A stretch of DNA of 64,000 bases, from positions 1 to 64,000 of the forward strand of contig NZ_RZNA01000003.1 in the NCBI RefSeq assembly GCF_003992595.1. Reading direction: 5' to 3'. This document shows, piece by piece, positions 44,696-52,875 of this stretch (within the stretch, counting starts at the first letter, position 1; each line of letters opens with the position of its first letter). A program made the translations under genes and the position numbers. The notes under the pieces were generated by a model. That model was not told the DNA's origin and did not search any database. It was given only the letters and a program-made list of their open reading frames with translations. This DNA comes from Flagellimonas oceanensis (GTDB taxonomy: Bacteria > Bacteroidota > Bacteroidia > Flavobacteriales > Flavobacteriaceae).

Positions 44696-46957
44696 TTATT
44701 TAATAACAGTGATGGTTCCTTGTTTCAGGCTCTTACCACCACGTGTGATCTTGTAATAGAAAATCATGCTTTGTTTGTTGAAATTTGTGGTGGACTGTGG
44801 CCAGTTGTTTTCATAGCCAGCTTGGCTAAAGATTTGTTCTCCTCGTTCATTGAAAATAGTAACGAGAACATTGGGATCTCTGGAATATGTGTTGGGCAAC
44901 ACCCATAGATCGTTGATACCGTCGCCATTGGCGGTAATAACGTTTGGTATGTTGAACATATCCCTGTAGGTCACGGTAATTACTTTACTAACTGTACAGG
45001 TTCCGAAACTGGCGATCAACAGGAACTCCCCTTCTTCAGCAAAACCATAGGAATTGCTGTTGGAAATCAGGTTGTTACCCGCATCATACCATTCGTATGA
45101 ATCTGCACCGCTAGCGGTAAGGGTTTGGGTCTCCCCTTCAATAATGATGAGGTCTTTGGGTTTATCGAGAACCAACAGAGATTCATCAAAAGCACTGATG
45201 GTTATTTCGTTTGATATGATTGGACACTCGTTGGATGTAATAACAAGTTGATACACCCCGGTTTCGTTTACCGTCAAGCTCTCTGATGCTGAATCGACCA
45301 CAGTTCCATCTTTCTTCCACTGGAAGGATTCGTTGGAAATATCTGTAGCGCTCTCAAGTACTATCGCTTCGCCTCCTTCACACAACACAGTACCATTGGT
45401 GGTTATCTGTAGTGATTCGTTGGAAGCAAGTTTTAGCTGTAAACTGTTGGATGATGCCTCAAAAGCATCTATGGTGCCGACCAAGGTATAATTTCCGTTG
45501 TCATCTTGACTTGATACCGTGATGGTTTTGGAATTCTCTCCAATCACATCGGTACCGTCAAGTTTCCACTGATAGGCAAATGAATTTTGTAAATCCCCTG
45601 TCACATCGGTTTTGGTTCCATTGTCGCTTACCGCATTGATGGTGGTAAGGCTCAAGGTGGCATCTGTGCTCTCGCAGGAAGAATAAGTGGTTACGTAGTC
45701 GACCACAAATTCAAATGAATCCGGCGAAACAACAGTGGTTTTTGCTGAAGCCATTGGGGCAGGCGTACAAGCGCCGCCGTTTTCGGTGACTTCAACATAG
45801 TACTCCCCTACCTCATTGATGGACAATGAGTTGTTCGTAGCATCAGCAATCGCAGCGCCATCTTTAAACCATTGGAATGTTGGGCTTGTTGCGGTTGTGT
45901 TTACCGACAATGTTTTGGACTGCGAAGGAAGTAATACAATGTTTTCTGCATTGTTCAGTGTAATTTCGTAAGAACCTGAACTTGTAACGGATACCGGGTC
46001 TGATAGTTCCACACAAATCCCTGAGCCTGAAATTTCAACCTCGTAAGAACCTTCAAAACCGCTGGTCCCTCCATCAACAGTATATGTGCTGGCATCCACA
46101 GTGGGACCACTGACTATGCTTCCGTCCTTGTACCATGTATAGGTGTATCCTTGACCGCTGATATTGGCCTCAAGCAATTGGGTTTCCCCTGGGCAGATCT
46201 CAACATTGTTGGCACCATTGATGGTCAATCCGGAACTGGTTCCAGTTGAAATTTCAATAGTGTTTGATAAGGTATTTGCGGATCCCGAACAATCTCCATA
46301 ATCAAGTTCCACGTAGTACATGCCCGGCTCGGAAACGGTGATGCTTTCCGACTTTTCAGACAATAGTGTTCCACTGCGATACCAATTATAGATGTAGGTG
46401 CTGGAATTAGGAATATTATGCGGCTTTAAGGTAACCGAACCTCCGCCACATATTTGGATAATGCCTCCAGAGGGAATATTTCCACTTCCATTCTCACTGA
46501 TCAATAACGGTAAATTGTAGTCGATGAAATACATGGAAAAAGCCTCCGAAGCGGGACTTGTCTTAGCGGGATTGGTACTTCGAACCCTTATTTTAAAGTT
46601 ATCGCCCCTGATATCCGAAGGGAGTTCAAATTGAAACTCAAAATCAAAAACGGTGTTCTTATCAGTGACGCGCGCCAATTCGGTGGGAGCTGAAAAATAA
46701 CCATCAGCGTCCGATAGCTCAAGGATAAACTCGTTATCGCTTTCAACAAAGGGAGGGTCCCATTGGAAGTTTACAAAGTATTGGTTGAAGTTGTTGGAGG
46801 CGCATACTGCTGTCCATGGGGTATTTCCACCAAGATTTGGATTTGCAGCTGGCTCGGGTTGGTATAGCACCTGTGCCTGCATACCGATAGTGCCTAGTAG
46901 CAAAAAAGCCAAGGCCAGAACCAGAACGCTATACGTTGAATTACTTTCTTTCATCAC
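44696..46957 (-). CDS. sprC: SprC-like secreted protein with Ig-like repeats and type B T9SS sorting domain
   Basis: A 753-residue secreted protein. It has a signal peptide (about 1-29, ending GMQAQ), an N-terminal region, several Ig/PKD-like beta-sandwich repeats with a shared style (FQWFKDGAAIADATNNSLSI, YTWYKDGSIVSGP, SYEWYDAGNNLIS), and a C-terminal type B sorting domain of about 80 residues (FNIPNVITANGDGINDLWVLPN) that directs export through the type IX system. Its place as first gene of the spr operon and its length match SprC of F. johnsoniae. The start ATG at 46957 follows a 262-bp divergent region shared with glnS. Confidence 0.82.
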   Translation of the reverse strand: MMKESNSTYSVLVLALAFLLLGTIGMQAQVLYQPEPAANPNLGGNTPWTAVCASNNFNQYFVNFQWDPPFVESDNEFILELSDADGYFSAPTELARVTDKNTVFDFEFQFELPSDIRGDNFKIRVRSTNPAKTSPASEAFSMYFIDYNLPLLISENGSGNIPSGGIIQICGGGSVTLKPHNIPNSSTYIYNWYRSGTLLSEKSESITVSEPGMYYVELDYGDCSGSANTLSNTIEISTGTSSGLTINGANNVEICPGETQLLEANISGQGYTYTWYKDGSIVSGPTVDASTYTVDGGTSGFEGSYEVEISGSGICVELSDPVSVTSSGSYEITLNNAENIVLLPSQSKTLSVNTTATSPTFQWFKDGAAIADATNNSLSINEVGEYYVEVTENGGACTPAPMASAKTTVVSPDSFEFVVDYVTTYSSCESTDATLSLTTINAVSDNGTKTDVTGDLQNSFAYQWKLDGTDVIGENSKTITVSSQDDNGNYTLVGTIDAFEASSNSLQLKLASNESLQITTNGTVLCEGGEAIVLESATDISNESFQWKKDGTVVDSASESLTVNETGVYQLVITSNECPIISNEITISAFDESLLVLDKPKDLIIIEGETQTLTASGADSYEWYDAGNNLISNSNSYGFAEEGEFLLIASFGTCTVSKVITVTYRDMFNIPNVITANGDGINDLWVLPNTYSRDPNVLVTIFNERGEQIFSQAGYENNWPQSTTNFNKQSMIFYYKITRGGKSLKQGTITVIK

Positions 46958-47194
46958 CGTTAGTTTTTAAGAGGTTATGGGCTTAATAGCCCTGTTAGTT
47001 TGTGCCCCTTAATTGTAATTCATTCAAAAAGACGTTGTTCAGGCGTCTCTTTCGCATATAGTATTCAATAACAAATATGTCTCTAATTTCGATGAAAGGA
47101 AAGATATTGTTGTAGGCTATACCCAAAGTGTTGTGAAATCACCTATTTTGTATACACAGATTCACGAAAAATAGCTATCAACAGGGGATTTTAC

Positions 47195-47202
47195 TACATT
47201 TG
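47195..47202 (+). promoter_or_regulatory. Promoter -7 box for glnS
   Basis: TACATTTG matches TAnnTTTG and ends 17 bp before the glnS ATG. A -33 element is not obvious. Confidence 0.55.
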
Positions 47203-47219
47203 CGCATCAAATTACTGGT

Positions 47220-48905
47220 ATGGCAGAAGAAGCTAAATCGCTCAATTTTATAGAACACATCGTAGAGGAAGACCTTAGGGAGGGTTACACACAGAATGAC
47301 TTAAGGTTTCGTTTTCCACCCGAACCCAATGGCTATTTGCACATAGGACATGCTAGCTCTATTTGCCTGAATTTTGGTCTGGGTTTGCGCTACAATGCAC
47401 CCGTTAATCTCCGTTTTGATGATACCAACCCCGCCAAAGAAGAGAAGGAATATGTCGAGGCCATCAAAAAGGATGTGAGCTGGTTGGGTTTTGAATGGGA
47501 CACTGAATGCTATGCATCCGATTATTTCCAACAATTGTACGATTGGGCAGTTATGCTCATCAAGGATGGGAAGGCCTATGTGGACAGCCAAACCTCTGAA
47601 GAAATTGCCAGTCAAAAGGGAACTCCCACCGAACCAGGCAAGGAAAGCCCATATAGAAATCGCTCTGTAGAAGAGAATCTAAAACTTTTCGAAGGGATGA
47701 AAAACGGTGAGTTCAAGGATGGCGAGCATGTATTGCGAGCCAAAATTGATATGGCATCTTCCAACATGTTGATGCGAGATCCTGTAATGTACCGGGTACT
47801 ACACAAAGCACACCACCGCACAAATACCGATTGGTGTATTTATCCTATGTACGACTGGACACATGGAGAAAGTGACTATATTGAACAAGTTTCGCACTCC
47901 CTTTGTACATTGGAATTTTTACCCCACCGAGAGTTGTACAACTGGTTTTTGGACCAAGTGGTATCTTCCGATAAACTACGCCCTAAACAGCGTGAATTTG
48001 CTCGAAGAAACCTGAGTCATACCGTAGTGAGCAAACGTAAGTTGCTTCAATTGGTGGAAAAGGGAATTGTTTCGAGCTGGGACGATCCCCGTATGCCCAC
48101 CATATCCGGATTGCGAAGAAGAGGTTTTACTCCGGAGTCCATCAGGAATTTTGCTGATACCATCGGAATTGCAAAACGAGAAAATGTTGTTGATGTTTCC
48201 TTGCTCGATTTCCAAGTTAGAGAACACCTTAATAAAATAGCCCCACGGGTCATGGGGGTACTCAATCCTTTAAAAGTGGTCATCACCAATTATGAAGAAG
48301 GTAAAGAAGAATGGCTTGAAGCCGAAAACAATCCAGAGGATGAATCAGCTGGAACCAGACAGGTCCCTTTTTCAAGAGAATTGTATATAGAGCAGGAAGA
48401 CTTCCGTGAGGAGGCCAATAGAAAATTCTTCAGACTTAAGCTTGGTGGCGAGGTTCGCTTAAAGAACGGCTACATCATTAAAGCGGAAAGTTGCACCAAG
48501 GATGATGATGGAAATATCATAGAAGTACAATGTACCTACGACCCCAAAAGTAAAAGTGGTTCCGGTACCGAGGAAAGCCTTCGAAAAGTGAAGGGTACGT
48601 TACATTGGGTTTCCATCCCGCATGCCATTACCGCCGAAGTGCGATTGTACGATCGTCTTTTTACCGATGCTACACCGGATAGTCATAAGGATAAGGATTT
48701 CTTGGATTTAGTTAACCCTGATTCATTGCAAAAGGTTACTGGTTACTTGGAACCCAGTTTAAAAAATTCCAAAATCGGAGATCAAGTACAGTTTCAACGA
48801 TTGGGCTATTTTAATGTTGACAAAGATTCGACTCCCGAAAATTTGGTGTTCAACAGAACGGTCACTTTAAGGGACACTTGGGCCAAATTAGAGCAAAAAG
48901 GGTAG
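47220..48905 (+). CDS. glnS: Glutamine--tRNA ligase
   Basis: A 561-residue class I aminoacyl-tRNA synthetase that charges tRNA-Gln with glutamine. The HIGH motif is exact (HIGH, residues 41-44, in PPEPNGYLHIGHASS), the KMSKS-like motif is VVSKRKL (about 265-271), and the tRNA-anticodon-binding beta-barrel domains follow from about 345. The RFPPEPNGYLHIGHA block and CIYPMYDWTHGESDYIEQVSHSLCTLEF separate it from the related GltX, which is also present here. Direct glutaminylation is therefore expected. No fused YqeY domain is seen at this length. It stands alone after the divergent spr operon. Confidence 0.95.
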   Translation: MAEEAKSLNFIEHIVEEDLREGYTQNDLRFRFPPEPNGYLHIGHASSICLNFGLGLRYNAPVNLRFDDTNPAKEEKEYVEAIKKDVSWLGFEWDTECYASDYFQQLYDWAVMLIKDGKAYVDSQTSEEIASQKGTPTEPGKESPYRNRSVEENLKLFEGMKNGEFKDGEHVLRAKIDMASSNMLMRDPVMYRVLHKAHHRTNTDWCIYPMYDWTHGESDYIEQVSHSLCTLEFLPHRELYNWFLDQVVSSDKLRPKQREFARRNLSHTVVSKRKLLQLVEKGIVSSWDDPRMPTISGLRRRGFTPESIRNFADTIGIAKRENVVDVSLLDFQVREHLNKIAPRVMGVLNPLKVVITNYEEGKEEWLEAENNPEDESAGTRQVPFSRELYIEQEDFREEANRKFFRLKLGGEVRLKNGYIIKAESCTKDDDGNIIEVQCTYDPKSKSGSGTEESLRKVKGTLHWVSIPHAITAEVRLYDRLFTDATPDSHKDKDFLDLVNPDSLQKVTGYLEPSLKNSKIGDQVQFQRLGYFNVDKDSTPENLVFNRTVTLRDTWAKLEQKG

Positions 48906-49222
48906 CATAACATTTCCTTATTTAAACATGTTGGTTCATTGAGGAATTCTATTAAAAAAGACTTCTTCAGGTCGCATATGAGAGTAAAAAACTTTTAGCT
49001 GTATTGATTGTTCAAGTCCGTTGTTGAAAGGCCCTCAAATGCGCTCATTTTCGATTTTTCTTCAAATTTTATCTAAAGCGTCAAGGTTTCGAGCGATTGC
49101 ATCGATCATTGCGGTTTTCCTACCTTAATTTTGAGATAAATCGATTGGAACAGGAATTTCTTCACTTTTAAATCTGACCGATTGATTGATTCACTGAAGT
49201 CTAATTTAAAATATACAACATT
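48906..49222 (+). other. Intergenic region with a promoter for the YtxH operon
   Basis: This 317-bp stretch has no supported ORF. TAATTTTG at 49126-49133 matches the -7 consensus TAnnTTTG and would give a leader of about 80-85 nt before the YtxH gene. Upstream of that I see nothing that explains the length; no terminator is evident after glnS. Confidence 0.5.
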
Positions 49223-49552
49223 ATGTCAAATAACACTGGAAACGTATTAACCGCATTGTTAACTGGAGCTATAGTAGGAGCCGGAGTTGGTATTCTATAT
49301 GCACCAGATAAAGGAAAAAAAACAAGAAAGAAAATTAAAAAAAGTGCTGTGAAAGCAAAAGATGACATCTCACAGAGCTTAATCACAGCCAAAGAGGAAT
49401 TTTCCAAAAGTGCTGATGCCAAAAAAGAAGAGTTTGAAGAAAAACTCGAGGATACATTATCGAACATGAGTTACAAAGCCGATGATATTTTGGTAGCTCT
49501 GGAAAAGAAATTGGAAGACCTTAGAGAAAAGAACGCCCAACTACAGAAGTAA
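49223..49552 (+). CDS. YtxH-domain protein
   Basis: A 109-residue protein with an N-terminal glycine-rich hydrophobic segment (about 9-28, VLTALLTGAIVGAGVGILYAP) followed by the YtxH signature PDKGKKTRKKIKK and a charged helical, coiled-coil tail (about 45-105). YtxH proteins are small, stress-linked membrane-associated proteins of unclear role. It is the first of a three-gene operon (gap of 3 bp to the next) whose other members are a holin-like membrane protein and a 71-residue protein. Confidence 0.85.
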   Translation: MSNNTGNVLTALLTGAIVGAGVGILYAPDKGKKTRKKIKKSAVKAKDDISQSLITAKEEFSKSADAKKEEFEEKLEDTLSNMSYKADDILVALEKKLEDLREKNAQLQK

Positions 49553-49555
49553 TAT

Positions 49556-49906
49556 ATGGCATTCGAAGATATCAAAGAACAGATAGACCATGTAGAGGAC
49601 GGAGTTAAGGCCTACGTGAAAAACAGCTTGGACTTTTACAGACTCCAAAGCTTCAGGTCTATGATGAAGGGAATAACCATGGCCACTAAAGTCCTTCTTA
49701 TAGGAGGGGTGGTTTCCATAGCCCTGCTGTTTCTTTCGTTGAGTGCTGCCTTTTGGTTTGGCAATATGTTGGACAACACAGCACAAGGGTTTCTAATTGT
49801 AGGAGGGTTTTATGTACTGGTCGGTATCATTCTCTTCTTAATGAGAAGAAAAATTGAAAAGCCGCTTTTGAAAAAGTTTTCCAAATTTTATTTTGACGAA
49901 TTATGA
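49556..49906 (+). CDS. Holin-like / competence-associated small membrane protein
   Basis: A 116-residue protein with a short N-terminal charged region, two transmembrane helices (about 46-70 and 78-98) and a basic C-terminus. The shape fits the phage-holin-like Holin-X family (Actinobacterial holin-X type), which in Bacteroidota is usually found beside YtxH and is not thought to be phage-derived. The role is unknown; membrane stress response is a guess from context. Its last 4 bp overlap the next ORF (ATGA), so translation is probably coupled. Confidence 0.7.
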   Translation: MAFEDIKEQIDHVEDGVKAYVKNSLDFYRLQSFRSMMKGITMATKVLLIGGVVSIALLFLSLSAAFWFGNMLDNTAQGFLIVGGFYVLVGIILFLMRRKIEKPLLKKFSKFYFDEL

Positions 49907-50118
49907 TTCAGACACAATACACATCTTTTGAAGAAATTGACCGCGACCTTAAAATATTGAAGCTGCAGCGACAGATTGAGGAGGAAAAGGTAAAGCTGGC
50001 GATTCAGAACACCAAAAAAGAATTGTACCCCACCAATATTCTTGGAGGATTGGCGCCTCTTATTCAAAAAGTCGCCATCTCCATGGTTGCCAAGAAACTA
50101 TTGAATAAACTCAACTAG
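49903..50118 (+). CDS. Conserved small protein of the YtxH operon
   Basis: A 71-residue protein with an N-terminal charged helix ([32 protein letters not shown]) and a more hydrophobic C-terminal part ending KKLLNKLN. I do not recognise a named family. It starts inside the 3' end of the holin-like gene (4-bp overlap) and ends before a strong terminator, and the coiled-coil-plus-amphipathic form suggests a partner of the other two operon products. Confidence 0.7.
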   Translation: MIQTQYTSFEEIDRDLKILKLQRQIEEEKVKLAIQNTKKELYPTNILGGLAPLIQKVAISMVAKKLLNKLN

Positions 50119-50140
50119 TTTTAGCCCTCATATCAAAACA

Positions 50141-50166
50141 AAAGGCTCCCAATTGGGAGCCTTTTT
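50141..50166. terminator. Bidirectional terminator between YtxH operon and SPFH gene
   Basis: A perfect palindrome of 24 bp (AAAGGCTCCC joined to AATTGGGAGCCTTT) is followed by T on the right and preceded by A-rich sequence on the left, so it can stop both the rightward YtxH operon and the leftward SPFH gene. Confidence 0.88.
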
Positions 50167-50183
50167 CTCTTATGAATAGTAGT

Positions 50184-51119
50184 CTAAGAGTCAGCAGAAC
50201 CTTTCTCGTTCTGTTTGCGTTTCATGGCCTCACCAATTTGGTTACTGGCTGTAAATGAAGCCACCATATTATTCAGCATATCACTTCCTGCTTGGGGCGA
50301 GTTTGGCAATAGAATTAAGTTGGTGTCCGTTTCTTCTCCAATGGCCTGCAGGGTATCGTAGTGTTGGGTAACGACAATCAATGCTGATGCTTCCTGGGAA
50401 TTGATGCCCACTTTGTTCAGTACTTCGACGGATTCTTCAAGACCACGGGCAATTTCCCTACGTTGATCGGCAATACCCTGCCCCTGTAATCTCTTGCTTT
50501 CCGCTTCCGCTTTAGCTTTTTCAACAATGAGGATACGTTGTGCATCACCTTCAAATTGAGCGGCGATTTTTTCACGTTCTGAAGCATTGATTCGGTTCAT
50601 AGCTGCCTTGACCTGGGCATCTGGATCTATATCGGTTACAAGGGTTTTGATGATGTCATAGCCATAATCCAACATGGCATCTTGTAACTCTGTTTTCACG
50701 GCGATGGCAATATCATCTTTTTTAACAAAGACATCGTCCAATTTCATTTTTGGAACTTCGGCACGAACTACGTCAAAAACGTAAGAAGTTATCTGATCGT
50801 GTGGGTATTCCAATTTGTAAAAGGCCTCGTAAACCTTATCAGTAATTACAACATATTGTACGGATACTTTCAGTTTCACGAATACATCGTCAAGGGTTTT
50901 GGTCTCAACGATAACATCCAATTGTTGGATTTTCAGGCTCAATCGACCGGCAATACGGTCCACAATCGGAATTTTCATTTGAAGCCCGGAGCTTCTGATA
51001 CTGTGAAACTTACCGAAACGTTCCACCGCAACGGCGGTCTGTTGTTTAACGATAAAGAAAAACTTGAAAAGAATAACAAGCGCGACAAACGCAATAGGTA
51101 TAAGTAAATAGCTGCCCAT
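50184..51119 (-). CDS. SPFH-domain membrane protein (stomatin-like, paraslipin)
   Basis: A 311-residue membrane-anchored scaffold protein. It has one N-terminal transmembrane helix (about 4-26), the band-7/SPFH domain (about 28-200, with VVKQQTAVAVERFGKF-type start and GLQMKIPIVDRI), and an alanine- and glutamate-rich coiled coil (about 195-250, KAKAEAESKRLQGQGIADQRREIARGL) typical of the slipin-type branch that organises membrane microdomains or protease complexes. It is encoded beside gltX, with no adjacent NfeD partner visible. The role is inferred from the family. Confidence 0.87.
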   Translation of the reverse strand: MGSYLLIPIAFVALVILFKFFFIVKQQTAVAVERFGKFHSIRSSGLQMKIPIVDRIAGRLSLKIQQLDVIVETKTLDDVFVKLKVSVQYVVITDKVYEAFYKLEYPHDQITSYVFDVVRAEVPKMKLDDVFVKKDDIAIAVKTELQDAMLDYGYDIIKTLVTDIDPDAQVKAAMNRINASEREKIAAQFEGDAQRILIVEKAKAEAESKRLQGQGIADQRREIARGLEESVEVLNKVGINSQEASALIVVTQHYDTLQAIGEETDTNLILLPNSPQAGSDMLNNMVASFTASNQIGEAMKRKQNEKGSADS

Positions 51120-51213
51120 AGTGTTTAGATTTTTATGTTAGAAATGGAAATTACGAAACTTGGCCATAGTATTAGTAGCCATTTGTCAAATAATGTTACA
51201 CATCCGTCAATTT

Positions 51214-52710
51214 CTAAAGCTGGGCAATGGCTGTTTTGATACGTTTGATACTTTCCTCTTTACCAATAAGGTCCATAATATCGAACAAGTGCGGTCCCTT
51301 CATATCTCCGACGATGACCAAACGGAGTGGGGGCATTACTTTTCCAAAGGAAAGCTCCTTTTCCCCGATCCATGCCTTAATGGTTTCTTCAATTTTCGAT
51401 GATTCAAAATCTTGAATGGATTGCAGCACGGTGGTAACCTCTTCCATGATTTCTGGGGTGCCTTCTTTCCATTGTTTTTTGACCGCTTTTTCATTGTAAG
51501 AGGTAGGTGCTTGAAAGAAATAATCGGAAAGCTCCCAGAAATCTTTCACGAAAGTAGCGCGTTCTTTAATGGAAGACACCACTTGTTTGATATAGCTCTG
51601 CTCTGCAGAAACCCCTTTTGCATCAAGTTCTTCGGCAAACAGTCTAGCAAGTACCTCATCTGACTTTAATTGAAGCCATTGCTGATTATACCAATTGTTT
51701 TTTTCTGGGTCAAAACGGGCCCCTGATTTATTCACACGTTCTAAAGTGAAAGTATCGACCAATTCTTCCAGGCTGAAGATTTCTTGTTCTGTGCCCGGGT
51801 TCCAACCTAACAATGCCAAAAAGTTGACTACGGCTTCAGGGAAAAATCCGGCTTCTCGATACCCTTCGGATTGGTTCCACGTCAGCGGAAAAACGGGAAA
51901 TCCTCCTTTTTCGCCATCACGTTTGCTCAATTTTCCTTTTCCCACAGGCTTCATGATCAAAGGTAAGTGGGCAAATTCCGGAGCATCCCAACCAAAGGCC
52001 TTATACAACAACGTATGCAATGCCAAGGAAGGCAACCATTCTTCACCACGGATTACATGGGTAATCTGCATTAAATGGTCATCAACAATATTGGCCAAAT
52101 GATAGGTAGGCATGCCATCACTTTTGAACAAGACTTTGTCATCAAGAATGTTGGTGTCTATTTTTATTTCTCCACGGATGATATCGTTGAGCACTAATTC
52201 TTCATTCTCGGGAGATTTAAATCGAATCACATAATCTTCTCCAGTAGCTATTTTATCTTTTACTTCCTCATTGGAAAGCGAAAGGGAGTTGGTCAATTTT
52301 AAACGATTGTGCCAATTGTAGATAAAGGTTTTTCCTTTTGCTTCATGGTCTTTTCTGTGCTGGTCCAAAGCTTCAGAAGTATCAAAAGCGTAATAGGCCA
52401 TGTCCTTTTCAACAAGTTTAAGGGCGTAGGATTTGTACAGTTGCTTGCGTTCGCTCTGTCTATACGGTCCAAAATCGCCTTCCTTTACAGGTCCTTCATC
52501 AAAAGGAATTCCACACCAGTTCAGAGCCTCGATAATGTATTCTTCGGCACCTTCAACAAATCGGTTTTGGTCGGTATCCTCGATACGAAGCACAAAGTCG
52601 CCACCATTTTTTTTGGCAAATAAATAGTTGAACAAAGCGGTGCGAAGACCTCCAATATGTAGCGGTCCCGTTGGGCTTGGTGCAAATCGAACTCGTACTT
52701 TTTCTCTCAT
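51214..52710 (-). CDS. gltX: Glutamate--tRNA ligase
   Basis: A 498-residue class I synthetase that charges tRNA-Glu. The HIGH-type motif is HIGGLRTALFNYLFA near the N-terminus (FAPSPTGPLHIGG), the KMSKS-type motif is KLSKRDGEKGG, and the C-terminal helical anticodon-binding domain follows. RVRFAPSPTGPLHIGG distinguishes it from GlnRS, which is also in the window. The length is normal. A promoter -7 box (TATCTTTG) lies at 52731-52738, 20 bp upstream. Confidence 0.95.
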   Translation of the reverse strand: MREKVRVRFAPSPTGPLHIGGLRTALFNYLFAKKNGGDFVLRIEDTDQNRFVEGAEEYIIEALNWCGIPFDEGPVKEGDFGPYRQSERKQLYKSYALKLVEKDMAYYAFDTSEALDQHRKDHEAKGKTFIYNWHNRLKLTNSLSLSNEEVKDKIATGEDYVIRFKSPENEELVLNDIIRGEIKIDTNILDDKVLFKSDGMPTYHLANIVDDHLMQITHVIRGEEWLPSLALHTLLYKAFGWDAPEFAHLPLIMKPVGKGKLSKRDGEKGGFPVFPLTWNQSEGYREAGFFPEAVVNFLALLGWNPGTEQEIFSLEELVDTFTLERVNKSGARFDPEKNNWYNQQWLQLKSDEVLARLFAEELDAKGVSAEQSYIKQVVSSIKERATFVKDFWELSDYFFQAPTSYNEKAVKKQWKEGTPEIMEEVTTVLQSIQDFESSKIEETIKAWIGEKELSFGKVMPPLRLVIVGDMKGPHLFDIMDLIGKEESIKRIKTAIAQL

Positions 52711-52730
52711 AATACCGAAAGGTTAGACAG

Positions 52731-52738
52731 CAAAGATA
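52731..52738 (-). promoter_or_regulatory. Promoter -7 box for gltX
   Basis: Read leftwards this is TATCTTTG, matching TAnnTTTG, 21 bp before the gltX start. Confidence 0.55.
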
Positions 52739-52875
52739 CAGTGCAGCATAGTAAATGGAAAGCGTTTGACCACTGTCTTTCATTTGATTTATGAGATGGA
52801 GAACTTTAAGGTTTAACAAAATTTTGCTGCACGTTTCCCATGGATCGGGTATTTTGGTAATATAAACACCCTATT

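Noticed and set aside
49556..49906. Prophage holin
   Set aside because: No phage genes lie nearby; the gene is in a YtxH operon, so a housekeeping membrane role is more likely.
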